The notes below the pieces were generated by a model. That model saw only the letters and a program-made list of their open reading frames with translations. It was not told the origin of the DNA and did no database searches. A stretch of DNA of 64,000 nucleotides from Megaleporinus macrocephalus (lineage: Eukaryota > Chordata > Actinopteri > Characiformes > Anostomidae): the NCBI GenBank assembly GCA_021613375.1, contig CM038704.1:7748591-7812590 (forward strand), given 5' to 3'. Of the stretch, positions 1-13,128 are shown piece by piece. The position numbers and the translations under genes are program-made. The first letter of the stretch is position 1; every line of letters begins with the position of its first letter.

Positions 1-1170
1 CAGGCTTTCTGAGCCAAGAGAAACCTACTCCCCCCTTAAATCCCTCTTTATCTTCACTCTCTGTGAAAAGTCCCTTCATCATTAATTAAGGGGCAATCAC
101 ACACACATGGGCAGCCACCTCCACAGCTAAGCAGATAATGGATTAGCCGATTATCCCGTTTGAGCTGTGCTGTTTCAGCTTAGACGACTTTCACAGCTCG
201 CTGACACCAGGGTGGTCTAAGTCACCACAAAGACCACTTCTGACAATGACAGATCCGGCGAACGCAAACGTTAGCATCCGTCACGAGAGCGCGAGAGGCC
301 GCAAACAAACTGGCCGCAGCACGAGGCCCCGCGAAGACAAACAGACCCCAAAATAAAGCCTGCATGAAGTTGACTTGGCGAGTGGCTCTCACAATCCGAG
401 TTTTAGAGGTTAAGCCACCCACAGACAGAGCTCGAGTCAGTGTGACTATCACAGCAGGGGAGCGGGCCGAGCCAGAGCCCAAGGGGAGAGCTTTGACACG
501 GGCCTGCTCTCCGCTCATCTCCCCTGCTACCCCCTGGAGGCACGCGGGCAAACTGAGCCGAAGGGCTTCGCCGGGCACACTAAAGTTGCAGCCAGCAAAC
601 AGCACATTAACCCGACTCCATGGATCACGGCGCAGCACACGAGCCGCAGGAGCAGCGGGGGAGACGCGGCCGTCTGAAGCCACGAGGGGGTTGGAGGAAA
701 CAGCCGTTTAAATTCGCTCACTTGCTGCTGGCTTCTGATGAGCGCCATATGCTAATGCCTCACGGTCTATCGCTGCTCGCTCCTTCATTCTCTTTCGCAT
801 TCCACTTCATGATATCTCTCTTATCATCTTTTACCGTCTGTCACGGCCACGCTTCCCTCCCCTTCCCTCCCCGCTATGCTAGTTTTATCAGCTCCTTAGC
901 AAATTAGAGGCTTTGTTTTTATCATGAGTGATGGCTCTGCCCCGCGTCCACACACATGAGATCAGTCATGATGGCTAAACTGAGGCGTGAGGACAGAAGG
1001 AAAGTGGTTACAGCTCGAGAGGATATTCTGGCAGCTTTAAAGGAGCAACGTGTAGGATGAGGCAACCTGTCGAATTCATACTCCGAACAAACAGGGGGCA
1101 GCATATCACCAGAAAGCTCTGGTGACCACCGCTGTTGTATCTCTTTCCTGTTTGCCTCCTCTTTGCCACT
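1..1170. other. non-coding, with CpG-rich block
   Basis: No gene recognised. The block at about 240-690 is richer in G+C and CpG than its surroundings and is open on both strands, but the translations are low-complexity, overlap each other in opposite directions and match no family I know. Homeodomain-type cores (ATTA/TAAT) occur near 140-160. It could be a CpG island or a conserved non-coding element belonging to a gene left of the window. That is inference only. Confidence 0.35.
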
Positions 1171-1171
1171 G

Positions 1172-2366
1172 CTGTAGTTTAAATGGGTGGGGTTAAGCTG
1201 CTGTAAAGTAAATGGGTGGGGTTAAACTGCTGTAGTTTAAATGGGTGGGGTTAAACTGCTGTAGTTTAAATGGGTGGGGTTAAACTGCTGGAAGTTAAAT
1301 GGGTAGGATTAAACTGCTGTAGGTTAAATGGGTGGGGTTAAACTGCTGTAGGGTAAATGGGTGGGGTTAAACTGCTGTAGTTTAATTGGGTAGGATTAAA
1401 CTGCTGTAGGGTAAATGGGTGGGGTTAAACTGGTGTACTTTAAATGGGTGGGGTTAAACTGCTGTAGGGTAAATAAGTGGGGTTAAATGCTATAGGTTTA
1501 ATGGGCAGTTAAACTGCTGTAGGTTAAATGGGTGGGGTTAAACTGCTGGAAGTTAAATGGGTAGGATTAAACTGCTGTAGTTTAAATGGGTGGGGTTAAG
1601 CTGCTGTAGTTTAAATGGGTGGGCTTAAACTGCTGTAGGGTAAATGGGTGGGGTTACATGCTGTATGTTTAATGGGCGGTTAAACTGCTGTAGAGTAAAT
1701 GGGTGGGGTTAAACTGCTGTAGGGTAAATGGGTGGGGTTAAATGCTGTATGTTTAATGGGCGGTTAAACTGCTGTAGAGTAAATGGGTAGGGTTAAACTG
1801 CTGTAGTTTAAATGGGTGGGGTTAAACTGCTGTAGAGTAAATAGGTAGGATTAAACTGCTGTAGGGTAAATGGGTGGGATTATACTGGTGTAGTTTGAAT
1901 GGGTGGGGTTAAACTGCTGTAGGGTAAATAAGTGGGGTTAAATGCTGTAGGTTAAATGGGTGGGGTTAAACTGCTGTAGTTTAAATAGGTGGGGTTAAAC
2001 TGCTGGAAGTTAAATGGGTAGGATTAAACTGCTGTAGGTTAAATGGGTGGGGTTAAACTGCTGTAGGGTAAATGAGTGGGGTTAAACTGCTGTAGGGTAA
2101 ATGGGTGGGGTTAAATGCTGTAGGTTAAATGGGTGGGGTTAAATGCTGTAGGTTAAATGGGCGGTTAAACTGCTGTAGGTTAAATGGGCGGTTAAACTGC
2201 TGTAGGTTAAATGGGTGGGGTTAAACTGCTGGAATTTAAATGGGTAGGATTAAACTACTGTAGGTTAAATGGGTGGGGTTAAACTGCTGTAGGGTAAATG
2301 GGTGGCGTTAAACTGCTGTAGGGTAAATGGGTGGGATTAAACTGCTGGAAGTTAAATGGGTGGGGT
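1172..2366. repeat. 29-bp minisatellite, about 40 units
   Basis: Head-to-tail units of about 29 bp with the core GGGTGGGGTTAAACTGCTG followed by a TAGTTTAAAT or TAGGGTAAAT variant. Several units are shortened, for example those reading GGGCGGTTAAAC. Each unit has two G runs on the plus strand, so neighbouring units could together supply a G-quadruplex. No coding potential and no flanking transposon recognised. Confidence 0.95.
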
Positions 2367-4041
2367 GTCAGCACCAATGTAGATAAAAAAATAGAAAACG
2401 CAAGCACTGTGTTTGTTACTTTATATAGTCAAATATTCTAAACAATGTATTTTTGCAGCTTGATACAATGGTTTGGTACAAATATGCCTGGACTGTATGG
2501 AATAGATACAGAACGATAAACAGAAACAGTGTTTTCAGACATTCTAAAATTCTTTCTTGGTATGGGGCCCTTAAAACTAACTTGTTTAATAGGATAACAG
2601 ATAACCTAAATGTAATAAAGAATAAAAAAAAAAGAAATCCTCTTTTTTGAATTTAACAAGAATCTTTAAAGAGTATAATAAATAAATACACATATTAACA
2701 AGTGAGCTTTCACCCTTTATCTGTGCAATTCAGTGTTTATTCAGAGTGGTTTTGGTGTGAAATGGTTCAGGTTTCTTTAGTGGTGGTGATGGTAACCACA
2801 TATATTTTTTAATTTACTTTAATTATCTAAACCACCAGTTAACCTACTTCTGAGTTGCATATAGAGTGTTAATGATGGTAAAATGGTGGGAAATCTGAAA
2901 TAATATAGGATTATTTTGTCCCACAACGTTCTGCATGTGTCCCTCCAATATATGACCAAAGAAAACAATGTATCTCTATTATTTGGCAATTTTTATTTTA
3001 TTTGAACTTCGCACCTGCTGTGTGCATTCTGTATAAATTTCATGTTAAACGGACCAATAGAAATGCTCCAAAATAACTGTTTGTCCTCTCCTGTAAAGTT
3101 GCCATTTTGGAGATTTGTTTTTCTTTGGTTGGTGATGATATTTAAATGGTATTAAATAATGTATTTTAAGCTCAAATCTTTAAAAACTATTAGAAAACAA
3201 TGCCTCAGAGTGAGTAAGCTTTTAGAGGTGGACGTCTGGTTCCATTCACCACCACTGTAAACAGGTCTGACTGTATGTTTTTTAAAGGGAGCATTTTACA
3301 CCAAACCACTCTGAAAGGTTTTGTTCACATCTTAACTGTTTATTCATTCAGACTCCCGACAACAAGAGCCTGAACAACCATAGCTGATATAGTGAAGTCA
3401 TGATAAACATCAAATTCCAAGTGGGTGAAGAACCACCACCCACCCACCACCAACTCCCCCACCTCCTGTAATACAAATATAGGCCTTCACTCAACCAGTA
3501 TGTCAGCACAATCTCCCGCTGTATTGATTACTTTAACTGTCAGTTAATCAGAGCGCCCACGGCTTCCCGCCTGAGCACCTGTGATTCTGGAACAACAGCC
3601 CGGTTGCTAGTTCAGCGAGTGCTCGTATCTTCTCAAGCAATCAGAAAAATAAAGGGATAAGGAATTCTTTGCAGTAACGCAGCTATAGGAAATTCTTTCT
3701 GTGGCAGATTTGGAAGATTAAAGAATTTGCCTAAATACGTTTGCTCATAACTGCCAGCTGTGTTTTGGCAAGAAGCTCATTCATCGCATGTAGCCAGTCC
3801 AGCTATTTTGACTGATGTTGGTTCAAGTATAGCAGGGATTGTAATTCGTCTCCTGGTTTGCGCTGAGGATTAGCACTGCTCCTCTCTGCTGTTTGTGTTG
3901 GCGGACACGAAGAAGCAGATCAAAAAACAGTCCTCAGAATTTTAACTATCATATATATTCATCCAGATGTTTATGCTAAACGAGTTTTAACCAATTCTGG
4001 CAATTCTGGAACCCCCTGAGCTGCTATATGCCTAAAAACTT
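2367..4041. other. non-coding, with MITE relic near 2950-3130
   Basis: AT-rich, without a recognisable gene. About 2950-3130 resembles the short inverted-repeat element seen many times in this window (called family A here): it has the phrases ACCAATAGAAATGCTCCAAAA and GTAAAGTTGCCATTTTGGAG in the same order. The stretch 3480-3900 is less repetitive, with mixed composition, and might be conserved non-coding DNA, which I cannot test. Confidence 0.4.
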
Positions 4042-6424
4042 ACTCACCTAGTCTTCATACTGTCACTGTATAACCACACCCACTCACCCAGCCTTCATAC
4101 TCTCACTATATAACCACACCCACTCACCCAGCCTTCATACTCTCACTGTATAACCACACCCACTCACCCAGCCTTCATACTCTCACTATATAACCACACC
4201 CACTCACCCAGCCTTCATACTCTCACTGTATAACCACACCCACTCACCCAGCCTTCATACTGTCACTGTATAACCACACCCACTCACCCAGCCTTCATAC
4301 TCTCACTATATAACCACACCCACTCACCCAGCCTTCATACTCTCACTATATAACCACACCCACTCACCCAGCCTTCATACTCTCACTGTATAACCACACC
4401 CACTCAGCCAGCCTTCATACTCTCACTGTATAACCACACCCACTCACCCAACCTTCATACTCTCACTGTATAACCACACCCACTCACCCAACCTTCATAC
4501 TCTCACTGTATAACCACACCCACTCACCCAGCCTTCATACTCTCACTGTATAACCACACCCACTCACCCAGCCTTCATACTCTCACTGTATAACCACACC
4601 CACTCACCCAGCCTTCATACTCTCACTGTATAACCACACCCACTCACCCAGCCTTCATACTCTCACTGTATAACCACACCCACTCACCCAGTCTTCATAC
4701 TCTCACTGTATAACCACACCCACTCACCCAGCCTTCATACTCTCACTGTATAACCACACCCACTCACCCAGCCTTCATACTCTCACTGTATAACCACACC
4801 CACTCACCCAGCCTTCATACTCTCACTGTATAACCACACCCACTTACCCAGCCTTCCTACTGTCACTGTATAACCACACCCACTCACCCAGCCTTCATAC
4901 TCTCACTGTATAACCACACCCACTCACCCAGCCTTCATACTCTCACTGTATAACCACACCCACTCACCCAGCCTTCATACTCTCACTATATAACCACACC
5001 CACTCACCCAGCCTTCATACTCTCACTATATAACCACACCCACTCACCCAGCCTTCATACTCTCACTGTATAACCACACCCACTCACCCAGCCTTCATAC
5101 TCTCACTGTATAACCACACCCACTCACCCAGCCTTCATACTCTCACTGTATAACCACACCCACTCACCCAGCCTTCATACTCTCACTGTATAACCACACC
5201 CACTTACCCAGCCTTCCTACTGTCACTGTATAACCACACCCACTCACCCAGCCTTCATACTCTCACTGTATAACCACACCCACTCACCCAGCCTTCATAC
5301 TCTCACTGTATAACACTCACTCACCCAGCCTTCATACTCTCACTGTATAACCACACCCACTCACCCAGCCTTCATACTCTCACTGTATAACCACACCCAC
5401 TCACCCAGCCTTCATACTCTCACTGTATAACCACACCCACTTACCCAGCCTTCCTACTGTCACTGTATAACCACACCCACTCACCCAGCCTTCATACTCT
5501 TACTGTATAACCACACCCACTCACCCAGTCTTCATACTCTCACTGTATAACCACACTCACTCACACAGCCTTCCTACTGTCACTGTATAACCACACCCAC
5601 TCACCCAGTCTTCAAACTGTCACTGTATAACCACACCCACTCACCCAGCCTTCATACTCTCACTGTATAACACTCACCCAGCCTTCATACTCTCACTGTA
5701 TAACCACACCCACTCACCCAGCCTTCATACTCTCACTGTATAACCACACCCACTCACCCAGCCTTCATACTCTCACTGTATAACCACACCCACTCACCCA
5801 GCCTTCATACTCTCACTGTATAACCACACTCACTCACACAGCCTTCATACTCTCACTGTATAACCACACTCACTCACCCAGCCTTCCTACTGTCACTGTA
5901 TAACCACACCCACTCACCCAGCCTTCATACTCTCACTGTATAACCACACCCACTCACCCAGCCTTCATACTCTCACTGTATAACACTCACTCACCCAGCC
6001 TTCATACTCTCACTGTATAACCACACCCACTCACCCAGCCTTCATACTCTCACTGTATAACCACACCCACTCACCCAGCCTTCATACTCTCACTGTATAA
6101 ACACACCCACTCACCCAGCCTTCATACTCTCACTGTATAACCACACCCACTCACCCAGCCTTCATACTCTCACTGTATAACCACACCCACTCACCCAGCC
6201 TTCATACTCTCACTGTATAACCACACCCACTCACCCAGCCTTCATGCTCTCACTGTATAACTACACCCACTCACCCAGCCTTCATACTCTCACTGTATAA
6301 CCACACCCACTCACCCAGTCTTCAAACTGTTAGTGTATAACCACACCCACTCACCCAGCCTTCATACTCTCACAGTATAACCACACCCACTCACCCAGCC
6401 TTCATACTCTCACTGTATAACTAC
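4042..6424. repeat. 40-bp minisatellite, about 60 units
   Basis: Near-identical 40-bp units containing TATAACCACACCCACTCACC and GCCTTCATACTCTCACTG. The period is constant for most of the 2.4 kb. A few units are shortened by about 6 to 14 bp (near 5311, 5669 and 5983), and some variants (CTTACCCAGCCTTCCTACTG) recur at spaced intervals. That recurrence suggests block duplication of several units at once. No open frame survives. Confidence 0.96.
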
Positions 6425-6984
6425 ATTGACCCTACTGGTCAATGCTATAATTAGGAATTTCTTTTTTTTTAGGCTTGTTTTTTTGTTATTGGGGGTTTTG
6501 TTATGTTTTTGTGGGTATGTTTTTTTGTGCTGCTGCAAAAAGTGTTGTTTAAAGCTTGATAGCGTCTACATTAGCTTCAGCCCACAAACTTACACTATAG
6601 ATCAGCTTCCTTTAGTCCAGGCTAAGTAGTTCAAAAGAAAGATCAGACAAGGCCGACAAAGTGGCGGAGGCGACATCGAGCGACGCAGCTGAGGTTATCG
6701 ATCAGCCGGCAGCCTTCGCACACTGAACACTTTCAGGAAGTTAGGCCGTTCCTTCACAGCTGGAAGCTAATCAATAGGTAGACAGGTAATCTCTCACAGT
6801 GTTTAGCTAACAGAGACGAGAGGAAGAGAGAGAGGAGAGAGAGAGACTCACTGAGATAAGACACTTCATTTCCTAACTTTGATCCCTCCAGTTAAACTAG
6901 ATCTCCCCAAAGACAGCTTATAAGACTGATGTTAGAACTCCACACACATATCGTCTGTTTCTAGAGGGTCTTATGTTATCAGGG
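6425..6984. other. non-coding spacer
   Basis: No gene recognised. A T-rich stretch (6460-6530) is followed by a CpG-containing part (6645-6760) that looks like single-copy DNA. A GAGA-rich run lies at 6820-6850. Confidence 0.4.
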
Positions 6985-7930
6985 TCTTATATTCTCACTA
7001 TTCTATCTTCTCCGAAGCATATGTTCTTAGGGTCCTTTGTTTCCTGTATCCTATGTTCTTGGGGTCCTATGTTCTAAGGGTCCTATGTTCTTGGGTTCCT
7101 ATGTTCTCAGAGCATATGTTCTCAGGGTTCTATGTTCTTAGATGTCTACGTTCTCAGAGTTCTATGTTCTCAGACGCCTACGTTCTCAGGGTCCTTTGTT
7201 TCCTGTATTCTTTGTTCTTGGGGTCCTATGTTCTGTGGGTCCTATGTTCCCATAACATATGTTCTTAGGGTTCTATGTTTTCAGACGCCTACGTTCTCAG
7301 GGTCCTTTGTTTCCTGTATCCTATGTTCTGGGGGTCCTACATTCTAAGGGTCCTATGTTGCCATAGCCTATGTTCTTAGGGTTCCTACGTTATCAGAGTC
7401 ACATGTTGTCAAGTTCCTATGTGCCCAGGTGTCCTATGTTCTCATGGTCCTTTTTTCTCTGGTTCTAATGCTTTCAGGGTCATATTCTACGGCTGTCCTA
7501 TGTTCTCTGGGCGCTATGTTTCCAGTTTCCTATGTTCTTGGGTTTCTGTGTTCTCTACTTCATATTCTTGGGTTCCCATGTTCTTGGGGTCTTTTATTCT
7601 CAGTGTCCTATGTTATCAGGGTCCTGTGTTCCTGGGATCCTATGTTGTTTGAAAACATAGGTCCCTTGGAACAGAGGACCTTGAGAACATAGTGCCCTGA
7701 AAGACAGAGCCATGGGAAAATAGGATATTGGGAACCTAGGGTTCTAACAACATCAGGCCTTGGGATCACAGGACCAAATATAAGGCTCTGTGAACATAGG
7801 ACTCTGGAGCATTGGACCCTGGAGACATAGAGCCCTGGGAACATAGGACCCTGAGAACACAGGACCCTAAATATATATATATTATCAATATATATATTGG
7901 ACTCATATAACATAGGACCAGGCAAATATA
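6985..7930. repeat. variable minisatellite that reverses strand near 7650
   Basis: From about 6985 to 7645 the plus strand carries loosely repeated units of about 15-30 bp around CCTATGTTCTCAGGGT. From about 7650 to 7930 the same units appear in reverse complement, such as ACATAGGACCCTGAGAACA. The switch is marked by a hairpin: GGATCCTATGTT at about 7636-7647 and its near-complement AACATAGGTCCC at 7655-7666. Short reading frames across it come from the repeat and are not genes. Confidence 0.85.
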
Positions 7931-8259
7931 GGCCCCTGGTTCCAGGACCCTTTGTTCCCAGATTATTGCTGGACTAACAGTTCACCTCAAATGTAGCTCA
8001 GAAAGTGAAGAAGAGTGATGGAATGATATTTAACTGAAAGACGTCTTCACCTCTCTGCGGTGTAGGCTTTAATGTTAACACATCACACAGTGAAGTGAGA
8101 CTAGAGTGCTTCATAATTTAGAAGATCTCTTTGAAAAGCCTAGTCAGTTTTCTCCAGAACTCAACCAACTTCTCTTTTGTTTGAAAGCTGCACCAGAGAA
8201 TTCTTCTCCTTCACTTGTTGTCAACCTCAACTAATGTTATCCTTTAATTTCCTAATATA
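7931..8259. other. non-coding spacer
   Basis: Moderately AT-rich sequence between the inverted minisatellite and a Tc1 copy. No gene or repeat recognised. Confidence 0.4.
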
Positions 8260-9120
8260 CTCAATATTGCCAAAAGTATTCACTCCCCCATCCAAATCAT
8301 TGAATTAAGGTGTTCCAATCACTTCCATGGCCACAGGTGTATAAAACCAGTACCTAGTCATGCAGACTGCTTCTACACACACACATTAGTAAAGAAGGGG
8401 TCGCTCTCAGGAGCTCAGTGAACTCCAGCGTGGTACCGTGATAGGACGCCACCTGTGCCACAAGTCCAGTCATGAAGTTTCCTCACTACTAAATATTCCA
8501 CAGTCAAGTGTCAGTGGTGTTCTAACAAAGTGGAAGCGATTGGGAACGACAGCAACTAAGCCACCAAGTGGTAGCCATGTACAATGACAGAGCGGGTCAG
8601 CGGATGCTGAGGAGCATAGTGCACAGAGGTCACCAACTTTCTACAAAGTCAATCACTACAGACCTCCAAACTTCATGTGACCTTCAGATCAGCTCAAGAA
8701 CAGAGCGTAGAGAGCAGCATGCAATGGGTTTCATGGCCGAGCAGCTGCATCCAAGCCTTACATCACCAAGAACAATGCGAAACAGATGCAGTGGTGTAAA
8801 GCTTGTCTGGAAGTTTGGTGGATGGGGGATTATGGTGTGGGTTTGTTATTCAGGAGTTGGGCTCGGACCCTCAGTTCCAGTGAAAGGAACTCTTAATGCT
8901 TCAGCCAACCAAGAGATTTTGGACAATTTCATGCTCCCAACTTCGTGGGAACATTCCCATAAACACTCTCCTAAATCGTGTGGAGAGCCTTCCCAGAACA
9001 GTTGAAGCTGTTATAGCTGCAAAGGTTGGGCCGACATCATATTAAACCCTATGGATTAAGAATAGGACGGCACTCAAGTTCGTATGCGTATGAAGGCAGA
9101 CGAGTGAATACGTTATATAG
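8260..9120 (+). mobile_element. Tc1-type transposon copy A, internally deleted
   Basis: The left end reads CAATATTGCCAAAAGTATTC, the Tc1-type terminal sequence also found complete at 45104. The right end near 9100-9120 is decayed. A TA precedes the left end, as Tc1 insertion requires. The inside aligns with copies B and C of this window. It retains parts of the helix-turn-helix region (around 8440-8780) and of the catalytic region (around 8810-8960), but large pieces of the catalytic domain are missing between about 8800 and 8810 and after about 8950. The remaining frame at 8568-9005 joins mismatched pieces, so this is a dead, non-autonomous copy. Confidence 0.85.
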
Positions 9121-11190
9121 TAATATAATAATACAGTGTATCATATTGTGGATTTGGATTTTTTTATTATAAATATAATTTTGTCTTTTTAAAAAAATGT
9201 GGGTCTTAAAATTAATTGGAGACTCTCGTGCAGTCAAAGACCTCCTACATCAGCTCTCTAAGCAGGTAAGTCGTGTTATGAAAGGCCAGGACTGAGCCTG
9301 TCCTACTTTTTCTAAATATGAGTGTACTCGCGTAGTAATAAATATTACTTTTGAATGACAGCCATTGTTATGCTTATGCTGTATGTGCCTGTAGCTTCAT
9401 GAACACACACGAATAGCCCTCATTATAGCGGAGAGGCACACTGAAAATGTCGATCAGTGACACTGTCTTACTCAATAGAGGAGTTTTTTTTTTTCCCCTC
9501 CAAGAAGGCCTCACACATTTTCCAAACTTGTTTACGGCTATTTTCAGTACGGCTCCTTTTCGGAGTTCGCCCATGACAGTGAGCCTGGGGACCAGCGCGC
9601 AGCTGAGCTCCATTAGTGCTCTTGAATGTCACTAGCAGTAGCAGTGTGGACCTCCGATTCTCAGTCAGAAACAGAAAGCCAGAGCAGATATGCTTATCCG
9701 GCGCGCGTGCTTGAACCAAATACACCTGCCGCAGAAGTGGGGTCAACGCCTCGAACGCTCCCTGACCTAACCGTCTGACGAATCTAAAGCTTGTAATATC
9801 TGCTGTGACCGAGGAGTCAGCTGAGGGAGAAATGGAGATACTGAAAATAGAAGTAGATAGAAAGATACAGTGAGGCTCTTGACCAGAGCTGTATTGGAGA
9901 GAGGGGAACAAACAATATGCACACTCAGAAATACTGAACTGTGAACTGTGGTACGTCTACAGCCTGTTTGCACTTAATACACAGTAAGTAGTGCTTTTCC
10001 ATACATCAGTGAGTTTATTTAACCCTTTCCAAGCTTCTCCTTCTATAAACAACCCAGTATTATTTACAGTTCTCATCTAATACCTGCTTTGACTGCTCAG
10101 TACTTTACATTAAGCTAAATCAAGATTGCTGCTGAAGGAACTGAACACATTCATACAATGTCTGGGGCGTCCAGGAGAAATCTGGAACTACACTTTGTTC
10201 TTTAAACTGGAGCTCAAGATATGATCTACTTCACTCACAATAAGATATTCATGTTACTTTGTATTGTATGTATGATTATTTACATCTGTTCTAATCAGAT
10301 CTGGTGTTCTTACTGGTGAACATACACTTATTGATCAGATAAAGACTTTTAAACTATCAGCTTGGGTGCCTCTCGGATAATTCAGAAACGGTGGAGGCAG
10401 CGAGCATTTAACTCACTAGCTGCTGTGTTTATTTTAGTTATTATTGTAAGAAATAAAGAGTCTATTAAATGAGTGACCAATAGAAAGTGTGAGTTCTGCA
10501 GAAATGTATCGTCACTGCCCAATGAAATACAAGCATCCCCAAAATTATCTCTATAACAAGAGGCCAAAATAGTTTTTACTTTTAATTTAAGTCCAAGGAT
10601 GTAAGCCAGAATTTGTTATTTTGGAGCATTTCTATTGGTCCATTCAACATAAGACAATCACTCAATGTGAACTGCAGCTGCTACATTCAGACGGAGTGCA
10701 AAAATAAAAAACACAGGTGAGGGTGGGGATGTACTTGCTCCTATAGGGCTACAACATGTGGAATAAATGTTAAATATACTGGATGCTTGGAATGAGCAGG
10801 TTAAAGTTAATGAGTTGAATCGGGGGTCTTGGATCATCAACTAAATGCTGAAGATTGGTAACATATCAGTGCAGCCCATCAAGTGAGTGAAACTGAAGAG
10901 GGGTCTTCGTAAAGATTTAAATAACCTCCACATGATGTAACCTCCACAATATGTCGTCACTGTCAAAAGAAAACCACGCAGCTCCATTTTTGTTGATTTT
11001 TAGTTTTGGGCATCACATAAACACAGCATTGATAGTATTATATTTGTTTACATTTCAAACAATCGTCTTGGTTAAATCTTTCTGTGTTCTATGAATGTTT
11101 ATTTGTTTATTTTATTTGGATCCCCATTAGCTCCTATAATAATAGCAGCTATTCTTCCTTTATCAGACACAAAACATTCATATACATTAA
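9121..11190. other. non-coding, with family-A MITE fragments
   Basis: No spliced gene recognised. Family-A MITE material lies at about 10500-10650 (reverse orientation, with ATTTCTATTGGTCCATTCA) and about 10950-11030. The part at 9480-9980 is less repetitive and has a few overlapping open frames without recognisable domains. Confidence 0.4.
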
Positions 11191-11194
11191 AAAT

Positions 11195-11912
11195 ATACAA
11201 TAAAAAAGAAAAGAACATACTCTATGTATATTTCAAAGTATACAAAAGAAGAATATACATTAAACAGATACAACAAAAAAGAAAAGAACATACTCTATGT
11301 ATATTTCAAATGTATACAAAAGAAGGCTATACATTATACATATACAAAAGAAAAGAAAAGAACATACTCTATGTATATTTCAAATGTATACAAAAGAAGA
11401 ATATACATTAAACATATACAATAAAAAAAAGAAAAGAACATACTCTATATATATTTCAAATGTATACAAAAGAAGAATATACATTAAACATATACAATAA
11501 AAAAGAAAAGAAAAGAACATACTCTATTTATATTATAAATGTATACAAAAGAAGAATATACATTAAACATATACAATAAAAAAGAAAAGAAAAGAACATA
11601 CTCTACATATATTTCAAATGTATACAAAAGAAGAATATACATTAAACATATACAATAAAAAAAAAAGAAAAGAACATACTCTACATATATTTCAAATGTA
11701 TACAAAAGAAGAATATACATTAAACAGATACAACAAAAAAGAAAAGAAAAGTAGAACATACTCTATGTATATTCCAAATGTATACAAAAGAAGGAAATAC
11801 ATTAAACATATATAATAAAAAAGAAAAGAACATAATCTATGTATATTTTAAATGTATACAAAAAAAAAAGAAAAGAACATACCCTATGTATATTTCAAAA
11901 GTATACAAGTAA
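11195..11912. repeat. A-rich tandem repeat of about 73 bp, about 9 units
   Basis: Each unit has an AAAAAAGAAAAGAACATACT part, then CTATGTATATTTCAAATG, then TATACAAAAGAAGAATATAC. Unit length varies by a few bases through the A-run. Lysine/tyrosine-rich open frames in both directions are products of the repeat. Confidence 0.93.
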
Positions 11913-11918
11913 GAAGTA

Positions 11919-11922
11919 GAAA

Positions 11923-11973
<51 letters not shown>
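11919..11973. repeat. (ATT)n microsatellite
   Basis: About 18 uninterrupted ATT/TTA units lie directly after the 73-bp array. Confidence 0.97.
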
Positions 11974-12845
11974 CATCATCCCAATAACCTCACTATTCCC
12001 CTTGAAACAAATTTCCCTGATCTACTTTTAACTTTTATTTATTTAGTTTTATGATCGTGTATTTGTGATCAGTCGTGTGGGCTGCAAGTTGGGAATCTTT
12101 GTTTTATTCTAATATAAAGATTCTTGCTGGACCCTTTACATTATACAGTATGACTATTAGAGCTCCACCTTTAGCCACTGATATAAACTTAGGCTCATTT
12201 CTGCTAGCACCCCTATGGGATTCTAGTAGTACGTTAGCACACAGCTAACACCGATTAACATAAACAGATTTTGGCTGTTGTATGTTAAACACAGACATCT
12301 GAAGCTTGTAAAAGACTTTCCATGTGGTAAGCACTACTGCTCAGGTAGCCTAGAACACACTCACACCTGCCCCTGTTCCACAATCCCACCACTATAACCC
12401 CCCCTCACGCTCCTGTCAGTGTGTGGTATTGAATGTACTCTTGTGTGTGCACACCAGGCCCTGTTGTTTCTCTGCAGCTAGGCTATGCCATGCTCTCAGT
12501 CAAGTCAACGCCACTCCCTGCGTTCTCAAGCCCTGTTAAAGCCCTACTTCACTCTATGTCTGCTCTTCGCGTCTATCGCCTCTCTTGTGAAGTTTTATCA
12601 CCACTTGCTGTTTAGTTGAGGTGGACTCGACCTGCTCGCTCTGCGTTACCTGCAGAACCTCCACTCTGCTCTGTTGTTATTCAATAAACAAGCCTGCTAA
12701 TGAATCTTACCTTTGTTTCTGAGTGCCCTGATTCGTTACACTTGTAATTTACATATTTCACACATCTTCACTGTCCAATGAAAACCATGCATTTCCATTT
12801 TTGTTTATTTTTTTTTTCGGCATTATTTGAACGCAGCAGCTACCG

Positions 12846-12846
<1 letters not shown>

Positions 12847-12888
<42 letters not shown>
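12847..12888. repeat. (TCAA)n microsatellite
   Basis: About ten uninterrupted TCAA units. Confidence 0.97.
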
Positions 12889-13068
12889 TACCTTTATTTT
12901 AACTCGGAAGTACATGGAGGGCAACCACTTATTTTCAAAGTAGCCGAGCATTTAAAAAAATAAAATAAAAACAAAAGTTTTATCATTATAAATTAAAACA
13001 ACTGAGAAGAAAGTAGCTGATACACACAAAAAGAAAATTTTAAAATAACAGTGAATATACAAATAGAA

Positions 13069-13125
<57 letters not shown>
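13069..13125. repeat. (ATA)n microsatellite
   Basis: About 19 ATA/AAT units, followed by (AAC/AAT) variants. Confidence 0.96.

Positions 13126-13128
<3 letters not shown>

Noticed and set aside
222..907. Overlapping open frames of 73-153 codons on both strands
   Set aside because: They overlap in a CpG-rich block, have no recognisable domain and no splice partners.
1172..2366. Interstitial telomere repeat
   Set aside because: GGGTGGGGTTAA is similar to TTAGGG only by chance. The unit is 29 bp and has no TTAGGG runs.
9374..9973. Minus-strand frames of 68-147 codons
   Set aside because: No domain, low-complexity stretches, and three frames compete over the same DNA.
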